Source: Nemertoderma westbladi
Taxonomy: Eukaryota > Xenacoelomorpha > Nemertodermatida > Nemertodermatidae
Assembly (NCBI GenBank): GCA_032718475.1
Contig: JAUCBJ010002271.1
Span: forward strand, 43,983-107,982
Length of the DNA stretch: 64,000 nucleotides
Reading direction: 5' to 3'
Notes under the pieces: generated by a model
Seen by the model: the letters and a program-made list of their open reading frames with translations, nothing else
The model's database searches: none
Told to the model about the DNA's origin: nothing
Made by a program: the position numbers and the translations under genes
Shown here: in pieces, positions 12,462-24,760 of the stretch
Layout of the letters: each line of letters opens with the position of its first letter
Numbering within the stretch: position 1 is the first letter of the stretch

Positions 12462-12529
12462 GGTCTTTATATTAAACCAATGAACTATGAAACTACCATC
12501 ATATATATTTGTTAATGTTTTATTTGCAG

Positions 12530-12626
12530 CGCTGCCTACAAATGGCCTGATGGTGAATTCATAACTTGTGTTCCATCCTGGGCGAGATGTGATGGAACAC
12601 AACAATGTGCAGACGGTTCTGATGAA
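12530..12626 (+). CDS. Gene 1 exon 2: LDLa core
   Basis: 97-nt exon between TTTGCAG and GTAAGA, phase 2 in and phase 0 out. It encodes YKWPDGEFITCVP, SWARCDG and CADGSDE, the diagnostic LDLa C-terminal half. Relative to the family consensus, the second Cys is a Trp, and the Asp that normally follows CDGxx is Gln. The final LDLa Cys lies in exon 3. Same length and phases as the matching exons of genes 2 and 3. Confidence 0.85.
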
Positions 12627-13007
12627 GTAAGATTGTCTGTGCTTTTGGAAATTATTATGTTTTAAATTAATATTATTTATTAGAAACTCTGATCATACCT
12701 TTGACATTGCTTTATTAGTCTAGAATAGCAGAGTGAATATCAATCATGTCTTTAAACCAGGTCATGATGTTTCTCTTATCATTAGCATCCTATCAGATGC
12801 CAGAGCCCTAGCAGGAGCATTAATTAGATGTACAGAGCCCTTCAGCGCTTACATCTGGCCGTAAATTCAAATGTGTAATAATTTTAAAAACTGACTGTGT
12901 CTATGCAGTATTGTAGTATGCAGTAGGAACAGTAGCGACGTTTACATTTAGAGTGCAGTCTCAGTGTAGCCTATGTAGAGAGAGGTGTAGAATGTAGAGA
13001 GACATTA

Positions 13008-13585
13008 TGAAACACTCTTATCCAAAGAGGGACCCGAAACCCCTGAAACAACTTGGCTTCGATATCGATGACAGTTCTTCTGAGTCAGATGAGGAAGTAT
13101 CAGACATCGAATCGACTGATGATGAACATGCAGATAATTATTCTGACTCAGAATCTTCCGATTCTGATCCTATAGATTAGGGCCTTCCTACGGGAAGCAG
13201 TATTGGTTATGGAAACGTCCCACCTGAGTTGGCGCCTTGGAAACTTGTAATGGGAAACAATGATTCAATAAACTTAGATAGGCCTTTCACCGTGAACTCT
13301 CATCAAGTTGGGTGGCAGAGTGCTATCGACACAACAGAGTTTGGTTTGAAAGATTATGTCGATATGTTTGTTACTGATAGTTTGATTCAAGTACTGTGTG
13401 ATAGTACGAATAGAACAATCGCCATACAGCGGGAGAAAATAGCTAAATTACCACCGAGAACCGGGAATGGTACTGGAAGCGGTCTGATGGAACTAAAAGT
13501 GAAGGACGTTACTCTACTGGAGATGAGGGCTTTTTTAGGACTCGCTATACTAAGCAATAGTAGAATCTACATTATAATAATATAA
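13008..13585 (+). pseudogene. piggyBac-like transposase N-terminal relic
   Basis: ATG at 13008 opens a Ser/Asp/Glu-rich acidic segment (SSESDEEVSDIES, SDSESSDSD) stopped by TAG at 13177-13180. The frame resumes with PFTVNSHQVGW, DYVDMFVTDSLIQVL, TNRTIA and LLEMRAFLGLAIL. An acidic leader followed by a Phe-rich dimerisation region with TNR and FLGL motifs is the usual start of piggyBac/PGBD proteins. The catalytic DDD core is absent: the copy decays into A/T repeats after 13557. It differs from the piggyBac at 32580-35675. Confidence 0.6.
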
Positions 13586-14339
13586 TACCTGTTAGTCAGG
13601 TAACCCAAACCCACTATTTTTCGAAGTAGGTTACTATCGTATATGCATTGTATAGAAATAAAACTATTAAAAATTTAGAAAAAAAATAAAAATAAATAAA
13701 AATAAAAAATATATATATAAAAAAAATTTACAAAAATTAAAAAAAAAAATATATAAATATTTTATTATATATATTATTTTATGTATATAATATATTTATA
13801 TATAAATATATGTTGTATACCTAAATATGTGATACTTTATATGTTGTTTTACATGGATAATGTCTCCTTTAAAATTGGCAATTTTTTCAGAGCCCTAGCA
13901 AGCAGTTTCAATTGCCTCTTCACGCATCAAAGGGTTAATTAGGATTGTCTTATAAATTACAAGATCGCATGATTGGCGCATCGCAAAGGAGACCCTGGTG
14001 ACCTTGCATATGCTTTCAAATTCCATTCATTCCATTCAATTCCATGCAAGAGCTTCTTTAACCTAAACCAGAACATACAAATTATAACACTTAAAAATAG
14101 CACTGAATTTCTAGGATTTTTCATAGATTCTAAATTAAACTGGCACATATGAAACACAATCTCTAAAATCTCCAATCCTGCAGGAAAATTAGGTACTAGT
14201 TTGCATGTCGACATCCCTGACCAATTTTTTTACAATGATTTTTTAATAATTTTTGAAGTGGAAATACTAGCTTATTTATCATAGTTTAATCAAGGCCATC
14301 ATAATATATTGGATACAATTGATTGGTGCTCAAAGACTA

Positions 14340-14700
14340 CTTAGCAGTAGTAGAGAAGATGCAGCAATCTATGTTGTTCTATTTGTAAATGCAACAAGGA
14401 CCAACATTCTGACTGTAAACTTGGATTACCCTAGTAAGTCCTCAACCACCAGTTTTAGTTCGTGATCAGCTTGGCCTAGTTGGTCATGTAGAAGACTTCT
14501 GCTACCTAGTATATTGGATTTAAGACCTTCAATTACGAAAGAGAAATATGCATGGAATGGATAGCATTGAATAAGCTATCAAAGGTATGGAAATCACCTC
14601 GAATGACACACCTCTGAAGGTAAAAGTGTTCCAGGGAACAGAAGAGCCTGTTATGTTATGTGGCAGTCCCTGTATGGCTCTTACATCATATGACCAATTC
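14340..14700 (+). mobile_element. Old family-B-like LINE fragment
   Basis: Sense-strand remnants of AQRLLSS, TNILTVN, VEDFCYL-like and VLLYGSPCW-like segments in different frames. It is clearly more diverged than the other B copies. Confidence 0.55.
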
Positions 14701-15002
14701 TAGCTAGTAGCTGGCTGTGACTCCCGCTGTCGCTATTCCTGTATTCTGTACCTGCATTTCAGTAGTATGATTGTTAGGCTTACCTACTAAACTCAATAAT
14801 TAATAGTAATTAATTAATAGTATTAATAATTAATAATAAATCAACTATACTGATATTAGTACTGTATTATGAATGGCAGAGATTATTATGTATGGCAGAG
14901 AAGATCTTCTGAATTTATCGAGGTTATCCTCAACAAATCTAACTGGGATGTTCTTATTACTTTACGTGAACTAAAACTCTTCCGATTTGAGTCTCTTTAT
15001 GA

Positions 15003-15252
15003 CTTACGAGAGTTCCACCGCAAGCCCAGTGCATAATCTTGTACTTTGGCAGCCTCATGGAGTGAATAAGCATGGTGGACAGCCCATGACTTTCTTGCAT
15101 CTTAAAGGACACTGGCCTTGAAGATGCGGATGATCTAGCTAATGTCATGGGTGATAGGGAGTTGTGGCGGTGCAATTTTGTCGACAAGCCGGCACAGCAT
15201 TCTTAAAAATGCAGCTGCAATGCAGCATGCCGATCCTAGTAGTAGTAATTGG
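15003..15252 (+). mobile_element. Family-B LINE 3' terminus, sense
   Basis: Encodes LWQPHGVNKHGGQPMTFL-like sequence through ELWRCNFVDK and ends in CGATCCTAGTAGTAGTA, the family tail. 5'-truncated. It converges with the antisense copy starting at 15779. Confidence 0.9.
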
Positions 15253-15778
15253 TAGGTTTGTGGAACACAGAAGGTGCGTGATCAACACTCAACACAACTA
15301 CGATTAATCTTTCAATTTTTCACATATTAGTTCTGGTGGAGACTTTCTGCACAACTGATTTATGCATGGATCAAAGAATATGTTTCTCAACACATGCGCA
15401 TCCCCCCTCTGAGCTTGGTGGAAGGCCCTCAGGTGGAATCACGATAGCTCTGGCTAACATCGAGGATTGCAAACCGAATTAAATTTGGGCAGATGAGTTC
15501 ACTGTTGGGATCAGGTTATCTTTATGTTTCGTGATCGGCGCATATTTCTCACCGACCTGTTCAGCAGAATTTATCATTGAATCGTTGTTACCAGTAATTA
15601 ACTGTATGAAATCTATCAAAGGCAAGGAAGGTAATCCGTTATCGATATTCTGGTTGGTGATTTTAACTGTAGACTGATGATAGCAGAGCATCTACTTTAT
15701 GTGATACATTGCATGAAATTGACTTTGACGGTATGAACGAGCCAGATGAATACACATATTTTTTCCACAATGGGAAAA

Positions 15779-17659
15779 GTACTACTAGGATTGGCATGCT
15801 GCATTGCAGCTGCATTTTTAGGAATGCTGTGCCGGCTTGTCAACAAAATTGCAGCGCCACAACTCCCTATCACCCATGACATTTGCTAGATCATCCGCAT
15901 CTTTAAGGCCAGTGTCCTTTAAGATGCGTTTCAAGAAAGTCATGGGCTGTCCACCATGCTTTTTCACTCCATGAGGCTGCCAAAGTACAAGATTATGCAC
16001 TGGCTGGTCCTCACGGCAAAAGCAATGTCCTGCAAAGCGGAGGCGATTTTGTTCTAGTGTCAAGCTTGGGGGAACCAATGAGACACCTCAAATGTTATAT
16101 AGTGTCTGGTTGGAGATGTGTGCATTGTACTTGACACAATGAACCCGGCGTAGCATTCTTGTGAATGTGCCATCCAGAGATTTGGTGTCCTCAGCAGTTA
16201 GAACCCAGCATGGACTCCCGTAGAGGAGTACTGGTACTACTGCTGCTCTAAATAATCGGATCTTAAGTTTCCGATTAATTCTCAGTGACTTCCAAATCCT
16301 GGAAAGCCTATTCAAGGCTGCCCATGCCTTTCCCTTACGTATTCGAAGGTCCTCATCTGACTTCCGGATCCATGATCCCAGGTAACAGAAGTCGTCCACA
16401 TGCTCAAGCATACCATCCTTTGAGCTTATGCTCATCCGATCAGAGACTTGCTGAGGACTTTCAAAGTTAACTGTCAGAATTTTGGTCTTTCTGGAGTTAA
16501 TAAAAAGACCAACACTAGAAGCAGCATTTTCTAATGAGCTGAGGAGCCGTTGGGCTCCATCTAATGATTCTGAGAGTACTCCTAAGTCATCAGCAAAGTC
16601 TAGATAAGTTAGGTACTTGGCAGGATTTCCTCGACTTCTGGAGCCAGTAGGTGGAGTTATCATCACCCCATCATCATTATGATGATCTAAAGACATGCGT
16701 AGAACATAGTCAACCACAATAATGAAAAAGAATGGTGCAAGTGTGTCTCCTTAACAACTTAACAACAATAACACTTCAAATGGTTCTGTGTCACCGTCAA
16801 CAGTAGACACAAATGTTGTCGAATCATCGTATACTGATCTGATTGCTGCAATAATTTCATCAGGAATCCCATATAATGAAAGTATGCTGAACATACGTGA
16901 GCGAGAGACTGAATCAAAGTCCTTGAAGAAGTGAACAAAGATAACAGCCAGATGCCTGTCTTTCTTTTTTGATAATTCTTCAATTATCCTTCTAAGTGCC
17001 AAAATGGGCTCCATGGTCCCACGACCTTTACGGAACCCATTCTGATTTCCACAGAGCAGTCTCTCAATGGGATCCCTGATGCGATTTAATAGAATCCTAT
17101 TGTATAGCTTTGCAGCAATCGAGATCAATGAGATTCCCCGAAAAGAACCATAGAGTGTTAGGTTGCCCTTCTTGGGAACTGGCACCAACTTATTTGTTTT
17201 CATTTCTTGTGGGACTCTTGTTGTTCGGTATATGTCTACTATGATGGGATAGATAAGCTTTAAACACTCAAGGTATTTTAAAGACCTCAGGGGGAACACC
17301 ATCTACTCCACTGGCACGATTGGTCTTAATGCTCTTTGCAGCAGCCTTCACTTCTGCAAAGGAGATATCGCCAATGGGAATATCTGGGAGTACAGACTCA
17401 GACACTTTTACTTCTATAAAGTTATCAGGCAATACCCAGTCATTATTGAGGAGCTTTTCAATGTGGGCTTTCCAACCATTGAGGCGATCGGCTGGTGATT
17501 CAGCCTTAACCTTGGTGGTTGGTTGGCTTTTCCGCCCAGTAAGCAGATTGATCGATTGATAGATTGATAGATTGATGATTGCCTGCTGTCGTCAGCATCA
17601 TTGATGGCATCAACCTGTTGGTTTATTAGCTCCTGTAGATTAACAGAGTACTGCCAAAC
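15779..17659 (-). mobile_element. Family-B LINE, 5'-truncated 1.9-kb copy
   Basis: Antisense copy carrying the RT domain (FRGISLISIA, NGFRKGRGT, a motif A altered from FVDFFKAFD, and LDFADDL as motif C) and the C-terminal region to the (TAG)n tail at 15779. Damage includes a stop after SNQTLYNI, a small replacement near 16750 that destroys GVLQGDTL, and a GATTGATA expansion at 17545-17575. Its 5' breakpoint is at 17659, where similarity to the full-length copy stops inside the pre-RT linker. Confidence 0.9.
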
Positions 17660-17674
17660 TGCACTGGGAAAAGG

Positions 17675-19935
17675 AAAAATCGATTTGATGTTTATAAAAT
17701 CGGGATCATGCCCTGTAAGGGATGGTATGGTGTATGCTCACAACGAGTCATACCAACTGATGAAACCAAACACAGTATTGTTCAGGGTTTGTTCAAATGG
17801 AACATCAATAAAGATGAAACACTGAGAACTGTTCCAATCAAGAAGCTAAGCACTGATCTGTTAGCTCGTAATATGGAGCCTGTTATGGCGTAGAATATAA
17901 ACACCAATAATATTTCTGCAGTTACAAATCATTTATTGATGGTGTCTGAAAGTCTACATGGGGGAAAAACCATTAAATAGTAATAAACCATGGTTCAACC
18001 AGCAATGCACTGAACTAAGATCAAAAGTAAAAGGTCTGAGAAAAAGTCTGAAGCCTCAAAAGACCTATATAAACAACTTAGTATGACAATTACAGATTAT
18101 AATAGAATACATAAACGGTGTAAAAGAGAGTATGAACTCCTAAAAGAACTTGAAATAATTGAAGCTGCAGAGGCATCTAGTGAACACTTCTGGAAGATAC
18201 TCAAATGCAAACCAAGCACAGATCGGATACAGCAGGTTACGACTGAAGATTGGAAATCGCATTTCAGTGGTCTGCTTGGGAGTGAAAAAATACCGAGTTT
18301 CTCAGTCATTGAAGACATTGTTGTCATGGACATGGATGCTGAAATCTCAGCCGCTGAAATAGCCAGCAATATTTCAAAATCGGCCAATGGCAAGGCAGCT
18401 CGCCTTGATGGCATAACCAACTGTTTGAGACCTGTTTGACCTGTTTGAGTATCTCAAACAGGGGTATGGAATATTTCATGTCTTCCTAGTCGCCTTGTTG
18501 TTGTTCTGTTTCAACAACACTATCATTCCAGCTCAGTGGTCAACTAGTTATTTAATTCCCCTATATAAAGGGAAGGGTAGCCTAAGACTACCAGGTTCAT
18601 ATCGCGGTATTGTTCTAATGAGCTTTCTTTTAAAAACGTACACAGCCATACTAGATTCACGTCTCTACTTGTGGGCTGAGCATAATTTGATATTACCAGC
18701 TGAACAATTTGGCTTCAGAGTAGGAAGGTCAACAATCAAAGCTACAAAAATCCTGTACAGCAATATCTCCAGTTCTCTGGGTGAACCAAAGGGTCACAAG
18801 TATTGTCTTTGTAGACTTTGAAAAAGCATTTGAAAAAGTGAACAGTGTCAATGAAAAAGCATTTGAAAAAGTGAACAGTGTCAAGCTTATAACTATACTT
18901 CACAAATTTGGTGTCAGTACAAAGTTCCTGAAAGCTCTTTGGGCTATTATTTGTGCAAATTGTATCTTGGTTGTCATTGGTTCACTTGTTACTTCTCCTA
19001 TTACCCAGACAATTGGTGTCCTTCAAGGTGACAAAATGTCCCCTCATTTATTCGCACTTTTCGTCGCTGATCTCCCCGCTCGTTGAATTCTATAGGAGTG
19101 CTAGTGCTCATGTATGCTGATGATCTAGTGATAGTGGCTGATACCATCGAGCAAACACAGGACACAATTAATAGACTGTTATCATACTGTAGAAATAACT
19201 CGCTGTCTGTTAACATTGCAAAGACAGAGGCTGTGAAATTCCACCGTAGTGGCCGATTGGCTGCTGCTGACAAGCTTACATATAACAACAAGCAAATCAA
19301 ATTTGTTTCCAGTTTCAACTACCTTGGTATTGTACTAACTTCATTTAACTCGAATTCTGGACACCTAAAGCATCGCTAAAGTAAGGCCATTGCTGTCGTC
19401 GTCAGTCTCTCCATCAAATTAAGACCTGCAAATGGTCTCACTGTCATCAGCGATGCGCCTATACCAACTTGTGATCATTCCCTCTGCATTATATGGAGTG
19501 GAGGTTTTCAAGCTAGATAAGGACAGCCAACTGATTCAAGCTCACCTGCAAAAGATCAAAGCGTTTTACATCAAGTTGTGGGCAGGAGTTAGCAAGTTCT
19601 CGTCTTCCACTTCTATTTTAAATGCTATAGAAGACACATCCTGTGACCCTTGGAAACAAACTCTTACCAGATTATCTGGTTTTCGTTGACGCTTTGTGGC
19701 ACAACATCTGAGCAATGGGCATCACCATCTGCTCTGTTTTGACTCGCGCTGTTGGAGGCCAAAGCTGACCTGTTGTGTCTGTAAACTCTGTGGAGCGGCA
19801 GCAGGCTCACCAGACCATATATTGTCTGATTGTTCCTCTGCTGCACTGGTGACAGGAGATTCCCTGCTTGCACGACTCAAAAAGATACATGAGGCAATAG
19901 CAATCCTTGACAAACTGAGCAGAATCTGCCATTAG
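17675..19935 (+). mobile_element. LINE C, RT-containing copy
   Basis: Frameshifted sense copy. Pieces in order: KPWFNQQC linker (about 17985), pre-RT region (18083-18430), RT fingers with SYRGIVLMS and AEQFGFRVGRST (18495-18800), motif A VDFEKAFE (18815), GVLQGDKMSPHLFA (19010), MYADDLVIVAD as motif C (19110), thumb FNYLGIVLTS, and a C-terminal C-x2-C...H...C zinc-like motif near 19770-19845 before the stop at 19933. It is a different family from A and B and is inactive. Motif A contains a 33-bp in-frame duplication. Confidence 0.8.
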
Positions 19936-20368
19936 TATGCCTATAGTATATGAAATAGTACTACCCTGTAATGTGCAAGTCAAATGTCTTGTCCTAAGCA
20001 CATATTAATATACAATTACCTAAATCATATGACACCAGATCACTTGATGGTAAATTCTCCAAGATGCTGTGCAGGTTCATGTCATGAAATCTACTTAACA
20101 ATGTTCAATATTAGTAGAGACCGATAATTGTCAATACCTATGCCAACACCACCCTGCTGGCACAATAGATGAGATATACCAGCTATTGACATTAGAAATG
20201 CATATATGCATGCATATATGTATACAATATATATATATAATGTCTACAAATATATAAAGTTACATACAGTACATTAATGTACTATTTAATGATACATATG
20301 ATAAATTAAATTTTTACTTTTAGCATTATACTGCCCTGCTAAGTAATTCTGCATTTTTTTCTTTCTAG

Positions 20369-20428
20369 AACACATGTGGTGGCCCATTCTACACATTAAA
20401 CATGATTTTTGCTGATTGGTGCGTTTAG
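20369..20428 (+). CDS. Gene 1 exon 3: last LDLa Cys and tail
   Basis: 60 nt after a TTTCTAG acceptor, phase 0: NTC completes the LDLa module (SDE|NTC), followed by a 15-residue tail ending in DWCV and TAG. The ending matches gene 2 (EWCV) and gene 3 (AWCQ). The total coding length of 348 nt is divisible by three, which supports the three-exon model. Confidence 0.75.
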   Translation, partial: NTCGGPFYTLNMIFADWCV

Positions 20429-20639
20429 CAGTGACAGATAATGACATGGATGTGTTACAAATGCATCAAAAAGTGCGGATATACTTTTATTGGAAAACTC
20501 TTGTTTGAGGTGATGGGGTGTCATGTCCATCAATATGTCTAATATTTTATCAAGACTCATTCTAATTTATATCCCCCTACCCGCGGTCACGATCATGAAT
20601 TAATGTGAATATATAGTAAAAGATTTTTGTGATTTTGTT

Positions 20640-21290
20640 AGGAAATATATGGATTGATATGAAATGGCCAACCGCTTGTTTTGTTGTATTGTGTTTTGTT
20701 GTATGCTGAGCGAGAAGAGTAGATTATATTGTGAGGAGAGAACATAATATAATTCGTTGTACTGGACTAATTTTATAAGATAATAATAAAAATATTTGGG
20801 AATCATCAGCATATAAATGAAAATATAAGCCATATTTTTGTATAACTTTAAATAGTGAACGAGTATATATAGGGAATAACAGGGGCCCCAAATCAGACCC
20901 TTGAGGAAAGCCATATTTAAGAAGTTTCGCTTTGGAAAATGTATTACCAATTCCAACCTTTTGTGATCTTTAGAGAGATGGGACTGGAACCAATGTAATG
21001 CACGACCACCAACACCAATTTCATACTCCAATATTTCTAATAGTTTTTGGTGATCCACTGTGTCGAGAGCTGCTGATAGATCTAGTAATACTGGAAGCTC
21101 AGCCGGACCATCATCGATACCCTTCAGTATATTATCATTAACTTTGAGTTAACTTTGAGCGGTTTCAGTCCCATGATACAATCGATATGCACTCTGAAGC
21201 AGCAAATTTAGGTTATTCACATTCATATGCTTAATCAACTTTCTCTGTTAATTTTGAAACATAGCGAAGGTAGGACAAGGGTCTGAAGTT
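20640..21290 (-). mobile_element. LINE F relic (RT domain)
   Basis: Minus-strand reading gives LLDLSAALDTVDHQKLLEIL, the classic motif-A block (LDLSAAFDTVDH) of CR1/L2-type reverse transcriptases, then ALHWFQSHLS. The segment where YADD is expected reads YMLMIP, so the catalytic box is decayed. About 650 bp remain. Confidence 0.75.
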
Positions 21291-22306
21291 ATTTAAACTT
21301 AAAAATAAAAATAATATATATATCTTTTTTTTTGAGTTTAGTTTAAGTAATAATAGTAAGCCTTTCATCCACCTTTCATATATAAAACACGCACTGACAA
21401 TATAACAAGTTGGTGCAGGAGAGGGGGTGTGGCTGACGACAATAGCTTAGCTATTCGAGTTTATCAGCCAACCGTGCGAATAAAACAAAGTATGAACTCG
21501 AGTTAGAGATTGCAAATGTAATTTATGTGATTAAATAAATAGTAATAATAAAAGTAAATAATTAAATAAATGGTATTAAATCTAATCTAATCTAATCTGA
21601 CACCTCACAAAAACTCAACTGCAATACTGTAAATCTATACTATCGGTTCCTGACTGCCACACTTATTTTATCCTTCCGGCAGTGATGTTGGAAGGGAACA
21701 ACGCCACGATTGCGTCAGGGTCGGGTAGACTATCGAACAGGTTTAACCCACTAAATGGAAATTTGAATGAGTTTTTTGATGAAATTTGAATGATGCCTAA
21801 GTCTATTGGTTCAAGGAATGTCCACAAATACAGTAAATGTGACTAGCGATACATGTTTAACTCGGTCTTAATATGAATATTATGATAATAGCGAATGACA
21901 AAATTCCATAGTTATTAAAGTATTTAAATTCGAACGTTTCGATTTAATCAATAAATCATCATCAGCGTAGGCTAACAGACAGTAAAAATGAACAAATTAA
22001 CATATTTATACTACAGTACTGCAATAGATTTAAATACAACAATATCAGAATTCAGAATCATGTAAAATTAAAGTTATTAGGAGTATGCAACAGATACAAG
22101 TAGGCAGTAAGTATTATAGCAGAATTAATTACAGGTATGTATATGGGTAAACGTAAAAACATAAATATTGGGGTTACCTAACTACAGTATATAAAAACAA
22201 ATAGGTGAATCAAAACAAAACGTATTGTAGGTGCACGTAAGATAGTGAAAAAAAAACAATATTTAGAATTAATGTATAGTGTAGGTAGGTACATAAGTGC
22301 TCGGTC

Positions 22307-22330
22307 GGGGGGGGGGGGGGGGGGGGGGGG
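22307..22330. repeat. G24 homopolymer
   Basis: Twenty-four uninterrupted G on the + strand. The flank GGGATGGGTTGCG also adjoins the C23 tract near 46422, in reverse complement. Confidence 0.95.
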
Positions 22331-22408
22331 CAGGGATGGGTTGCGGAAAGATAATTTACTGGAACAGGTGTTTAATTTTATGAAATTTGATGTTTAACTC
22401 GGTTTACG

Positions 22409-22870
22409 ATGGAAGAAATAGTTTCTGCTAAGGATATTCTTTTCCAAAAATGTGGAATAGAACTCGAGATTTTTTATCGACGTGATTCTGTAGAAAGGTC
22501 GGTGGCTAAGGCTAATGTCAATGACATTATAGCTAAGCTCCGCCACTTAGATGGCTCTGGAAGTCTTCCAACAATCGCAGTAGGGGCTCTTTAAGCTCTG
22601 TCGCTGCCAGTACTTGGTAGTTCATCGCGTCGGCTTTATGATACGGATACTATTGTGAGACTCGATGTAATTGAAGATTGTATAAACGGGGTTAAAAAAG
22701 ATTTACTTGATAGGTTCAAAGCTCTGGAAACCTCAGTTAAGGTGGGTCTGCAATCGGCATCAACCTTACAACCTCCTCCGAACACTTTGCGCGGTTCATT
22801 CCATGACGTAGTCGCTCTGGGTATCAATCCTGGATCTCGGTCGGGCACTCTTAGACCAGAAGCATCATAA
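22409..22870 (+). pseudogene. LINE ORF1-like protein relic
   Basis: A single frame from ATG 22409 to TAA 22868-22870 is broken only by a TAA at 22592. The N-terminal part (AKDILF, then DIIAKLRHLDGSGSLPTIAV) resembles the ORF1 N-terminus common in CR1/L2-like LINEs. The next part (LDVIEDCINGVKKDLLDRF) looks coiled-coil. No endonuclease or RT follows, so it is a detached 5' fragment. Confidence 0.5.
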
Positions 22871-23904
22871 GTTCCCTCAGGAACTAATCAGTTCGATGCT
22901 GGAACCCGCCCGTTACACCGTTGTTACATGCGTAACAGATAGTTCCTGCAGTAGACGGACACCTCTCGGGTTGAAGGCTGGATCTAGGGCTGGGTAGCAG
23001 TATATTTGTCATTGGTGCAGTAGTTGTCCTGTCAGTAGTATAATAGTTTCTAGTATTCTTACCGGTTAGACACATAGTTGATTACTGCTTGATAAAGGCC
23101 TGTTGGCTCCTGTTGGCCTGTTTGGCATTATTATTATATAATATACCGATTACGTGATAAATACCACATTCAACTTACTTTATTGCTACAGTATGATTAC
23201 TACCGTAACCTGGGCGATGAATTATCTTAAAAGTTTATTCCAGATTCCAGGTCCAAGAACACCGATAGAGCGATGGGCAATATTCAGACGAGTCAGTGGT
23301 ATTGTATATTTATTAAGTACGGCTGATCTTGTTCTATAATTATGAGTTACTGAGCATTTTAGAAATAAATGTGAATGTTAATTTTTTTGTTATGGACTAT
23401 AGTTATGTCGAACATTAACTGGCAGAGTTGAAAATCTAATAATTTATCAAGTGGAAGAATATTTAGTGATTTATAAAGAAGAATAGAGAATGCTTGTGGC
23501 TATGTGTCATGCAATTTTTTTTTAATTATTATTAATTAATTATTACAAATTAAAAGGAAATTAGTGGTATCTGAGATATTTTTATTGAGACTTCTACAGT
23601 TTAAGTTAAAAATGGATAGGTTCGGCAAAGTTTTTGAAGATTTAATTTCCGAATTAAGAGAACCGTCCTACCCAGATTTAATAGATTTATATTCGGATCG
23701 ATAGAGCTGAACCTGGTATCCTCATCAAATCCTTCTGGTAAAAAATTATTATACAGTATAAGAAATCAAAAATGTGACAATCATCAGTTGCTACGTTTTG
23801 AAAAGGGTAAATATTTATATTATTATAACAAAAAGTACAAAAATGCCCAGCGAAGTTCAGCAGGCGAATGCCCAGCAGAATTTTGAAGTTCATTTATGTC
23901 CGCA

Positions 23905-24760
23905 TTAGAAAGGCAGCTGGGGTGCCACCTGTAGCAGGCAGAATAGACCCTCTTACATGGGGAAATATGGTCCTGTAACTAGGACCCCCTTCGTTCTGGG
24001 ATAAGGACGCCCTTGGTCCTGGATTAAGGACCCATATACCTGGCTGTAGGGGTATATGGCCTGGTCAGGCAGATGGTGAACTACCAATGGCTGGTCAAAG
24101 GTAGAGTGTTCTCATTTCCACTCTCAGTGCACTTCACGGCGACCTGCACCTGGCAGCAGGGGTACAGGGCATGACCCAGCAGATGAGCTGCACAGCCAAT
24201 GGTGGGTCATGTGCGCCAGAGTAGATATGGGTGATGGGCGTCATAGCTGACTCCACTGCGACACCCACCCTGTGGAATGGCAAACCAGGGTGTGGTATTT
24301 GCCCCGATGCTGAGAGAGCCGAGAGCAAAAAAGCACCCCCCAACCTCCACTATGGATTACATTAGTAATGCGGAGGTCCGGCCAGTGGAATTACCGGACA
24401 CAGGCGTCAGTTATTTCCTGACTGGCTGCCTACCAAACCCTGGGTCACCAGGGAGGCAAGATTGTGAGGGGGAGAGGGATTCTGGGGTTGGAGGCTACTC
24501 TCATGTTCCACCCCGACCAACAAAGCCATTGGTGAATCTGAGGCAAGTCACTAGACTAGCCTCAGTAAACACAATAACACTCGGGTCCCCAATGCGACAA
24601 GGTGAGCTGACTGCCTCGGCAGATAAGCTTTCTCTTAGTGCTGTAGATAAAGTATGGGTATGGGAGATAAAGAGTTGTGGCGGCGCAATTTTGCTGATAA
24701 CCCAGCACATCATTCTCAATGCATATGCAGTGCAACATGCTGATTATAGTCAGATCATAC
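23905..24760 (+). mobile_element. Internally deleted family-B LINE
   Basis: The 5' UTR and the first part of the ORF (ATG 24277; TMDYISNAEVRP, GSPMRQGEL) match the start of the full-length element. At about 24645 the sequence jumps to the element's 3' end (GDRELWRCNF equivalent, then the CATGCTGAT tail), deleting roughly 2.8 kb that includes EN and RT. The fusion leaves a 174-codon open frame. It lacks the (TAG)n tail. Confidence 0.85.

Larger units (their letters stand above)
9081..12529 (+). other. Gene 1 intron 1
   Basis: 3.45-kb phase-2 intron from GTAGTG to a TTTGCAG acceptor. It carries, in order, AT-rich sequence, a GACA/GGCA microsatellite, a dispersed repeat, a family-B LINE fragment, an antisense family-A LINE end, a fold-back element and a sense family-A LINE end. 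The stretches 9081-9580 and 10613-11093 hold nothing recognisable. Confidence 0.7.
12627..20368 (+). other. Gene 1 intron 2
   Basis: 7.7-kb phase-0 intron, GTAAGA to TTTCTAG. It contains a possible LINE scrap at 12750-12815, a piggyBac-like N-terminal relic, AT-rich DNA at 13570-14330 with no gene, three family-B LINE pieces of which two face each other tail to tail, and LINE C. The stretches 15253-15778 and 19936-20368 hold nothing recognisable. Confidence 0.7.

Noticed and set aside
18441-18461. Perfect palindrome CTGTTTGAG-TAT-CTCAAACAG as a regulatory site
   Set aside because: Lies in decayed LINE C coding sequence next to repeated CTGTTTGA units; a slippage by-product is more likely than an operator.
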